DNA of 8,231 bases from Lachnospiraceae bacterium (GTDB lineage Bacteria; Bacillota; Clostridia; Lachnospirales; Lachnospiraceae): assembly GCA_017477805.1 (NCBI GenBank), contig JAFUUM010000300.1:1-8231 (forward strand), written 5' to 3'. The position numbers were made by a program, and so were the translations under genes. The notes under the pieces are model-generated. The model was not told where the DNA came from. It was given only the letters and a program-made list of their open reading frames with translations, and did not search any database. This document shows, in pieces, positions 1 through 5,540 of the stretch. Each line of letters starts with the position of its first letter. Positions within the stretch are counted from its first letter, which is position 1.

Positions 1-1436
1 ATCACTCCAGAGAAGCGGATGAGACTGCCAGATTAAAATATCGTTATCTGGATCTGCGTAATCCCGCAGTGAAGAACAATATCATCCTTCGCTGCAACGT
101 GATCTCTGCTCTGAGAACTGCCATGATCTCGCATGGTTTCCTTGAGATCACCACGCCCATCCTCACCGCATCTTCTCCCGAAGGCGCAAGAGACTATCTG
201 GTACCTGCAAGAAAGCATCCCGGCAAGTTCTATGCTCTGCCTCAGGCTCCCCAGCAGTTCAAGCAGCTGCTGATGGTGTCCGGTTTCGACAGATACTTCC
301 AGATCGCTCCCTGCTTCCGTGATGAGGACGCTAGAGGCGACAGATGCCCCGGCGAATTCTATCAGCTGGATATGGAAATGGCCTTTGCATCTCAGGAAGA
401 CGTATTCTCCGTTATTGAGGATGTACTGCCTCCCGTATTTGCTAAGTTTGGTACCTATAATACTGCATCCACCGCACCTTTTGTCCGGATCCCTTACCTG
501 GAGTCCCTGGAAAAGTACGGTACGGATAAACCCGACCTGCGTATCGACCTCACCGTGACCGATGTGACGGATCTGCTGCAAGGATGCGGTTTTGAACCCT
601 TCGCCGGAAACGTGGTGAAGGCTGTTGTCATCGACAACTTCCACGAGAGCCGTAAGTTCATCGACAAGAACATCGCCGATGCCGAAGTGGTATCCGGCAA
701 TAAGGGCTACTGGTTCAGACTGGATGAGAATAATGAGATCGTGGGCGGTATCTCCAAATTTGTACAGCCCATCAAGGATCAGGTGGTTTCTGCCCTTGGT
801 CTTCAGAAAGATACTCTGGTCGTTCTGTCCGCAGGAACCAAACTGCAGGCGCAGAAGACCGCAGGCGTGCTCCTTAAGACCTTCGGTGCTGCCGTTCCCG
901 GTCATATGGATAAAGAAAAGTATGAATTCTGCTGGATCGTGGACTTCCCCATGTACGAGATCGGAGAAGAGTCCGGCGAGCTGGAATTCTGTCACAATCC
1001 TTTCTCCATGCCTTCCGGCGGTTTAGAGGATCTGTTAAAGGCAGAACGGGGCGAGATCGATCCCCTGTCCATCACCGCAGATCAGTACGACCTTGTCGTT
1101 AACGGTATCGAGCTGTCCTCCGGCGCTGTTCGTAACCATGATCCCGAGATCATGATCAAAGCTTTCGAGCTGGTAAGACTGGGCGAAGAGGACGTGAAAG
1201 CCAAGTTCCCCGCAATGTACAACGCATTCTGCTATGGCGCTCCTCCCCACGCAGGTATCGCACCCGGTGTAGACCGTATGGTGATGCTGCTGGCAGGCGA
1301 AGAGTCCATCCGTGAGATCATTCCGTTCCCCATGAACAAGAATGCTCAGGACGTGATGATGGGGGCACCCGGCTTTGTTACGGAAAAACAGCTGCAGGAA
1401 CTGCACATTGCCTGCACCGGTACCCAGGAAGACTAA
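1..1436 (+). CDS. aspS: Aspartyl-tRNA synthetase (class II), 5' end missing
   Basis: This enzyme charges tRNA-Asp with aspartate using ATP in the cytosol. The reading frame is open from base 3 to the TAA at 1434-1436, giving 477 residues. Bacterial AspRS is about 590, so roughly the first 120, the anticodon-binding OB fold, lie outside the window. The frame enters at the conserved LKYRYLDLR segment (bases 33-59), so the GTG at 69 is internal and not a start. Class II motif 2 is visible as FRDED from base 315, followed by DRCPGEFYQLD. The bacterial GAD insertion domain follows in the middle. Motif 3 is GIAPGVDRMVMLL, with its arginine at 1275-1277, then IIPFPMNKNAQD. The PGEFYQ version of motif 2 is one residue longer than the PEFTQ form of E. 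coli and matches, from memory, a subtype found in Clostridia, Bacteroidetes and Alphaproteobacteria. Whether it also charges tRNA-Asn cannot be judged without the N-terminus. It probably shares a transcript with the gene 18 bases downstream. Confidence 0.97.
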   Translation, partial: HSREADETARLKYRYLDLRNPAVKNNIILRCNVISALRTAMISHGFLEITTPILTASSPEGARDYLVPARKHPGKFYALPQAPQQFKQLLMVSGFDRYFQIAPCFRDEDARGDRCPGEFYQLDMEMAFASQEDVFSVIEDVLPPVFAKFGTYNTASTAPFVRIPYLESLEKYGTDKPDLRIDLTVTDVTDLLQGCGFEPFAGNVVKAVVIDNFHESRKFIDKNIADAEVVSGNKGYWFRLDENNEIVGGISKFVQPIKDQVVSALGLQKDTLVVLSAGTKLQAQKTAGVLLKTFGAAVPGHMDKEKYEFCWIVDFPMYEIGEESGELEFCHNPFSMPSGGLEDLLKAERGEIDPLSITADQYDLVVNGIELSSGAVRNHDPEIMIKAFELVRLGEEDVKAKFPAMYNAFCYGAPPHAGIAPGVDRMVMLLAGEESIREIIPFPMNKNAQDVMMGAPGFVTEKQLQELHIACTGTQED

Positions 1437-1454
1437 AATTCGGAGGTAGATGGA

Positions 1455-1952
1455 ATGAACGATACATATGTTGAGTGCATGGTAAAACGGGACACCAACC
1501 CGCTTTTGAAGATCCTGTACATGATCTGCATGGGCCTGGCTGTGATCTGCCTGGTACTGGGCGTTTCCGGCGCATGGCTGCTTTTGGCCGTTGCTGCAAT
1601 TTCCGGTATCCTTGCATTTTTCCTGTACAGTGTCACCGACGTGGAGTACGAGTATCTTTATCTCGACCGTGAAGTGACCATTGATAAGGTAATGCACAAG
1701 AGCCGCAGAAAGAAAGTCTGCGTTTACTCTATGGAAAAGATGCTGGCATTTGCTCCCGTTCACTCTTATCATCTGGATGATTACAAGAACATGAAACTGA
1801 AGGTAAGCGACTACAGCATCGGCCGTGAGGAACAGCCGGATCGCCGCTATGCCATGATCATGGAGGGCCAGGAAAGAGTCATTCTTTCCCCCACTCCCGA
1901 ATTCGTCAATGCGATCAAGACCATCGCACCCAGAAAGGTATTCACAGACTAA
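1455..1952 (+). CDS. Small two-helix membrane protein, possibly DUF6106 family
   Basis: This 165-residue protein has no function I can assign. Residues about 17-37 and 41-59 are two closely spaced hydrophobic segments that should form a membrane hairpin. A short N-terminal tail begins MNDTYVECMVKR. The rest, about residues 60-165, is a soluble, charged domain rich in Tyr, Lys and Arg that ends APRKVFTD. From its start, the SYHLDDYKN and DYSIG stretches and its ending, it resembles the Lachnospiraceae family I know as DUF6106; this is from memory, not a search. A good ribosome binding site (CGGAGG, 1441-1446) lies 8 bases before the ATG. It starts 18 bases after aspS and is followed by a strong terminator, so the two genes are probably co-transcribed. 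No signal peptide cleavage site or enzymatic motif is seen. The helix order and the positive KR and SRRKK stretches suggest both termini face the cytoplasm. Confidence 0.85.
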   Translation: MNDTYVECMVKRDTNPLLKILYMICMGLAVICLVLGVSGAWLLLAVAAISGILAFFLYSVTDVEYEYLYLDREVTIDKVMHKSRRKKVCVYSMEKMLAFAPVHSYHLDDYKNMKLKVSDYSIGREEQPDRRYAMIMEGQERVILSPTPEFVNAIKTIAPRKVFTD

Positions 1953-1959
1953 ACAGATT

Positions 1960-1996
1960 GACCAATTTCCTGATTGACAGGAAATTGGTCTTTTGT
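1960..1996 (+). terminator. Intrinsic terminator after aspS and the small membrane protein gene
   Basis: A perfect 13-bp inverted repeat (GACCAATTTCCTG at 1960-1972 and its complement at 1978-1990) encloses a 5-base ATTGA loop and is followed directly by TTTTGTT. It starts 8 bases after the TAA of the preceding gene. There is no T run on the reverse side, so it appears to work on the plus strand only. It separates the aspS unit from guaB. Confidence 0.9.
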
Positions 1997-2042
1997 TAAA
2001 ATCCTTAAAACATTTACAGACAATTTGATAACGCTTTTTGAC

Positions 2043-2048
2043 AGGAGG
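2043..2048 (+). promoter_or_regulatory. Ribosome binding site fixing the guaB start
   Basis: A perfect AGGAGG lies 6 bases before the ATG at 2055. This supports that start over any codon further upstream in the same open frame. Confidence 0.9.
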
Positions 2049-2054
2049 AGCAGA

Positions 2055-3515
2055 ATGGGCCAGATAATCGGCGAAGGCATTACATTTGATGACGTTCTCT
2101 TAGTACCTAATTATTCTAAGGTGATCCCCAATCAGGTGGATCTGACGACCTATCTTACAAAGAAGATCAAACTCAACATCCCCATGATGAGCGCAGGCAT
2201 GGATACGGTGACCGAACATCGTATGGCAATCGCCATGGCACGTCAGGGCGGTATTGGTATCATTCACAAGAACATGTCCATCGAGGCTCAGGCCGAAGAA
2301 GTGGACAAGGTTAAACGTTCCGAAAACGGTGTTATCACCGATCCTTTTTCTCTTTCTCCTGATCACACATTAAAAGATGCCCTTGACCTGATGGCAAAAT
2401 TCCGCATTTCCGGTGTTCCCATCACTGAGGGCAAAAAGCTGGTTGGAATCATCACCAATCGTGATCTGAAATTCGAAACCGATTTCACCAAGAAGATCAA
2501 AGAGTCCATGACCAGCGAAAATCTCATCACCGCTAAAAAGGGTATCACCCTGGAAGAAGCAAAGGTGATCCTGGGCAAGGCTCGTAAGGAAAAACTTCCC
2601 ATCGTAGACGATGATTATAACCTGGTAGGTCTGATCACCATCAAAGACATTGAGAAGACCATCAAGTATCCTCTCTCCGCAAAGGATGAGCAGGGCAGAC
2701 TTCTCTGCGGCGCAGGCGTAGGCATTACCGCCAACGTTCTGGACAGAGTCGGCGCTCTGGTAGATGCAAAAGTAGATGTCATCGTTCTGGACTCCGCGCA
2801 CGGTCATTCCGAAAACGTGTTAAAGTGCCTGCGGATGATCAAGGAAAAATATCCCGATGTACAGGTGATCGCAGGTAACGTTGCTACCGGTGAGGCTACA
2901 AAGGCCCTCATCGAAGCAGGCGCAGATGCCGTTAAGGTTGGTATCGGACCCGGTTCCATCTGCACCACCCGTGTGGTTGCGGGTATCGGTGTTCCCCAGG
3001 TAAGCGCCATCATGGATTGCTATGCCGTTGCAAAACAGTACGGTATCCCCATCATCGCCGACGGCGGTATCAAGTACTCCGGCGACCTGACAAAGGCAAT
3101 TGCTGCAGGCGGTAACGTTTGCATGATGGGTTCCATCTTTGCGGGATGCGACGAGGCTCCCGGTACCTTCGAACTGTACCAGGGCAGAAAGTACAAAGTA
3201 TACAGAGGCATGGGTTCCATCGCTGCCATGGAGAACGGCTCCAAAGACCGTTATTTCCAGTCCGATGCCAAGAAACTGGTACCCGAAGGCGTGGAAGGCC
3301 GCGTTGCGTATAAGGGATCCGTGGAAGATACCGTATTCCAGCTCATCGGTGGATTAAGATCCGGTATGGGATATTGCGGAACTCCTACCATTGAGGACTT
3401 GAAGGAACAGGGCAGATTCGTGAAGATCTCCGCCGCATCCCTGAAGGAGAGCCATCCTCACGATATCCACATTACCAAAGAGGCCCCCAACTACAGCATC
3501 GAAAACAATAATTAA
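2055..3515 (+). CDS. guaB: Inosine-5'-monophosphate dehydrogenase
   Basis: IMP dehydrogenase oxidises IMP to XMP with NAD+, the committed step of guanine nucleotide synthesis, as a cytosolic tetramer. The protein is 486 residues, the usual bacterial length. The N-terminal barrel segment begins GEGITFDDVLLVPNYS. Two CBS domains occupy about residues 95-205, and the barrel then resumes. The catalytic loop is GPGSICTTR with Cys303. The IMP-contacting IIADGGIKYSGD segment carries Asp336. The active-site flap has RYFQ with Arg399 and Tyr400, followed by EGVEGRVAYKG. No key residue is missing. The ATG at 2055 is chosen because AGGAGG (2043-2048) lies 6 bases upstream and the family N-terminus begins there. 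The frame is open back to 1974, but that would put the start inside the upstream terminator. A weak promoter candidate is TTAAAA (2005-2010) with GATAAC (2027-2032), 16 bases apart. No riboswitch fits in the short leader. The gene stands alone between two terminators. Confidence 0.98.
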   Translation: MGQIIGEGITFDDVLLVPNYSKVIPNQVDLTTYLTKKIKLNIPMMSAGMDTVTEHRMAIAMARQGGIGIIHKNMSIEAQAEEVDKVKRSENGVITDPFSLSPDHTLKDALDLMAKFRISGVPITEGKKLVGIITNRDLKFETDFTKKIKESMTSENLITAKKGITLEEAKVILGKARKEKLPIVDDDYNLVGLITIKDIEKTIKYPLSAKDEQGRLLCGAGVGITANVLDRVGALVDAKVDVIVLDSAHGHSENVLKCLRMIKEKYPDVQVIAGNVATGEATKALIEAGADAVKVGIGPGSICTTRVVAGIGVPQVSAIMDCYAVAKQYGIPIIADGGIKYSGDLTKAIAAGGNVCMMGSIFAGCDEAPGTFELYQGRKYKVYRGMGSIAAMENGSKDRYFQSDAKKLVPEGVEGRVAYKGSVEDTVFQLIGGLRSGMGYCGTPTIEDLKEQGRFVKISAASLKESHPHDIHITKEAPNYSIENNN

Positions 3516-3563
3516 TGCTACTTTCAGACAATTAATTAAGAATATTGCAAATTTCAACAAAAT

Positions 3564-3616
3564 AAACGGATTGGTTGACATAACAACAAAAGTGTCGACC
3601 AATCCGTTTTCTTTTT
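3564..3616. terminator. Bidirectional intrinsic terminator between convergent guaB and the Enzyme I-like gene
   Basis: A 17-bp inverted repeat (3564-3580 with 3593-3609) has one G-U wobble in the RNA and a 12-base A-rich loop (3581-3592). On the plus strand it runs into TTTTCTTTTT (3607-3616). On the minus strand the stem is followed by TTTATTTTGTTG, also U-rich. It lies between the guaB stop (3515) and the stop of the convergent gene (3632), so it can end transcripts from both sides. Confidence 0.88.
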
Positions 3617-3631
3617 GCAAGAATGATGGAT

Positions 3632-5374
3632 TTATGAGAATTTTTGCAAGGCTTCTTTCACTTCCTCCGGAGTGGGTAAGGAGAAGATCTCCTGCGCCAG
3701 ATTCGTGGCTTTTTCAAAGGTGATCCCCCGGGCTTTTTTCTTAAGTTCCGGGATAAAAGGCGCACTGACACTGAAATTTCTAAGCCCGTAGCCAATAAGC
3801 GCGGGAAGGAGTAAGGGATCTGCTGCGATCTCTCCGCAAAGACAGACGGGGATGCCGGCTTTTTTCCCTGCTTCGTTGATTCCGTAGAGGACCGCCAGGG
3901 TCCGGGCATCATACTGGTAGCTCCGGGGATCGAAGGATACCCGTTCTTCCTCTGCGATGGCAGCCACGAGGTCGTTACTGCCGATGGAGAAAAAGTCTGC
4001 TTCTTCCGCGAGTATGTCTGCCAAAAAGACAGCTTCCCGAGTTTCGATCATGCATCCTACCTTGGGAAGCGGGGGAGCATCATCCCCATAGAGTTCGCGG
4101 TTGCATTTATCCAGCAATTCCTTCGTTTTGACAAGATCCAGATGGGTCCTTACCATGGGCAGCATGATCTGAATGTTTTTATACTTGGAATATGCCTGCA
4201 AGATGGCGCGGAGCTGAGGTTTGAACAGGTCCGGATGAGCCAGACAGAAGGCGATGCCCCGGGTATTCCCCTCATCATCGTTGTCCCCCACACCTGCAAA
4301 GGCGGATATGCCGCTAAAGCCCTCCGGGATCTTGTCTCCGCCAAGGTCCAGCGTCCGGACAACAAGGGGGAGATCCCCCAGTGCCGCGGCTGCGGCTTCA
4401 TAGCATTCCACGTTATCAAAATTTTTTCCAAGAAATTCCGTACGGAAAAGGCCGACGCCCTCACCACCTGCGGCAAGGACAGCGGAAGCTTCCGCAGGTA
4501 AGGCGATGTTTCCGTAGAAATGCACGGGAACAGCTTCCGGCTGTTCGCTTTCGGATGCTTCGGAATTTTTTTCCCCTGGTTGATCATCCTTTTGGGCATT
4601 TTGGAACCTGCGCAGGGTCGCCTCATCGGGGTCAAGGATCACTTCTCCCGTATTTCCGTTTACCAGGCAGATCATATTTTCCCGGTTTTTGGACATCCGG
4701 ATCACTTCCAGCATTCCCGTTAAACTTGTCACCATGGGGATCTGCAGGGCTCTTGCAAGGATCGCCAGATGGGAGTTTCTGGAAAAAAAACGTTCCGTAA
4801 GGATAGCAGCCGGGGGCTCGGAGACTGAGGCCGCAAGGACAAAGGGCGAGATCTCATTTCCTGCAAGGATGCAGCCTTTGGAGCCGTCCTCCGATCCGGG
4901 CATCGTATTTGCCCCGGCAAGCTTGGCAAGCAGAGCATCTTTCACGGTTTTGATATCCTCGCTCCGTTCCCGGAGATAGGGATCTTTTATGGCACCGATC
5001 TTCTGAACCTGAGCAGAGAAGGCTGCCGTCACCGCTTCTTCCGAGGATCTTCCCCAGGAGATGATGCGAAGGATCTCCTCTTTCAAAACAGGATCTTCCG
5101 CGATGGCAAGATGGCCTTCCAGGATCGCGGCATCCGCATCGGAAGTCTTTTGCCGAAGGGAAGAAGCAAGAGTTTCCGTTTCTTCGCGATAGGAGAGGAG
5201 AGCGTCCTCAAATCGTTTTTTTTCGTATTCGATATCTGTCTGCCCGGTTTTTACGGATCCGGCAGCTCTTTCATCTTCAAAGTTCGTTTTCCCAAGATCC
5301 TTTTTATTCAGCACCAGGATCTTACCCGATGCCATCCCCGGGGAACAGGGCGTTCCGGTGTAAGCGATTTCCGT
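3632..5374 (-). CDS. ptsI: Divergent Enzyme I-like phosphoenolpyruvate-protein phosphotransferase
   Basis: Enzyme I takes phosphate from phosphoenolpyruvate onto a histidine and passes it to HPr in the sugar phosphotransferase system. Numbering here is from the Met at 5335. An HPr-binding helical region with ILEGH (71-75) is inside the phosphohistidine domain, whose His189 sits in SRNSHLAILARA. The PEP-binding barrel has GLFRTEF (Arg298), VRTLDLGGDK (Arg327), TRGI (Arg359), Glu431 in MIETREA, SIGSNDL (Asn454, Asp455), Arg465 and Cys500 in CLCGE. All known catalytic positions are therefore kept. The usual GGRTSH, NPxLGxR and NDLTQY signatures are altered, and the linker at 246-268 is acidic and polar. 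The first ATG (5333-5335) has no ribosome binding site and cuts the conserved SPGMASGK N-terminus. The frame continues upstream to ACG (5372-5374), 8 bases after AGGCGG, which I take as the start, giving 580 residues. No HPr or Enzyme II gene is adjacent. It could be a true Enzyme I or a specialised paralogue. Confidence 0.88.
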   Translation of the reverse strand, partial: TEIAYTGTPCSPGMASGKILVLNKKDLGKTNFEDERAAGSVKTGQTDIEYEKKRFEDALLSYREETETLASSLRQKTSDADAAILEGHLAIAEDPVLKEEILRIISWGRSSEEAVTAAFSAQVQKIGAIKDPYLRERSEDIKTVKDALLAKLAGANTMPGSEDGSKGCILAGNEISPFVLAASVSEPPAAILTERFFSRNSHLAILARALQIPMVTSLTGMLEVIRMSKNRENMICLVNGNTGEVILDPDEATLRRFQNAQKDDQPGEKNSEASESEQPEAVPVHFYGNIALPAEASAVLAAGGEGVGLFRTEFLGKNFDNVECYEAAAAALGDLPLVVRTLDLGGDKIPEGFSGISAFAGVGDNDDEGNTRGIAFCLAHPDLFKPQLRAILQAYSKYKNIQIMLPMVRTHLDLVKTKELLDKCNRELYGDDAPPLPKVGCMIETREAVFLADILAEEADFFSIGSNDLVAAIAEEERVSFDPRSYQYDARTLAVLYGINEAGKKAGIPVCLCGEIAADPLLLPALIGYGLRNFSVSAPFIPELKKKARGITFEKATNLAQEIFSLPTPEEVKEALQKFS

Positions 5375-5382
5375 AGGAAGTA

Positions 5383-5388
5383 CCGCCT
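5383..5388 (-). promoter_or_regulatory. Ribosome binding site for the Enzyme I-like gene, pointing to an ACG start
   Basis: On the minus strand AGGCGG, one base from AGGAGG, lies 8 bases before an ACG codon at 5372-5374. That codon is in frame with the Enzyme I-like protein. No ATG, GTG, TTG or CTG occurs in this frame between the stop at 5408-5410 and the ATG at 5335. The spacing to that ATG is 47 bases, far too long for it to serve that codon. Confidence 0.5.
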
Positions 5389-5475
5389 TTCTGCATATAG
5401 CGTATTTTCACCCTTAATCATCCCCCAACAAACGCGGAAAAACAAGATAGTTTGTGGATTTTTTGGCTCAATTTG

Positions 5476-5484
5476 TGTTAAAAT
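5476..5484 (+). promoter_or_regulatory. Candidate extended -10 promoter for the GGDEF/EAL gene
   Basis: TGTTAAAAT has the TGn extension followed by TAAAAT, one base from the TATAAT consensus. I see no convincing -35 box 16-18 bases upstream (GGATTT-like only), so it would depend on the extended -10. Transcription would begin near 5491, leaving a leader of about 50 bases. A small palindrome, ATACGTAT (5483-5490), overlaps the likely start site and could be an operator; this is speculative. Confidence 0.35.
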
Positions 5485-5540
5485 ACGTATATCTATGTAT
5501 TTAGGATGAAAGTGCTTTGAAAGGGGATAAAGAGGCATTG

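Noticed and set aside
33..995. A 320-codon open frame on the minus strand opposite aspS
   Set aside because: It lies entirely antisense to a certain aspS reading frame, shows no recognisable domain and has no sensible ribosome binding context. It reflects codon bias of aspS.
1035..1772. A 245-codon minus-strand open frame across the end of aspS and the small membrane gene
   Set aside because: It is antisense to two better supported genes and has no recognisable protein features.
1974..2054. An upstream extension of guaB by 27 codons
   Set aside because: The extra start lies in the loop of the preceding terminator, and the IMP dehydrogenase N-terminus begins at the ATG at 2055 behind a perfect AGGAGG.
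1991..2054. A purine riboswitch or attenuator ahead of guaB
   Set aside because: Only about 60 bases separate the terminator from the start codon, too few for a purine aptamer with an expression platform, and no alternative hairpin is evident.
3575..3580. TTGACA resembling a -35 box downstream of guaB
   Set aside because: It forms part of the left arm of the terminator hairpin and has no -10 box at the right spacing.
4142..4501. Plus-strand open frames of about 100-140 codons inside the Enzyme I-like gene
   Set aside because: They are antisense shadows of a reading frame with conserved Enzyme I motifs along its whole length.
5517..5540. A TTG start for the GGDEF/EAL protein, 8 codons upstream
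   Set aside because: The ATG codons at 5541 and 5544 have a better ribosome binding site (AAAGAGG) at suitable spacing, and the extra residues add no recognisable sequence.
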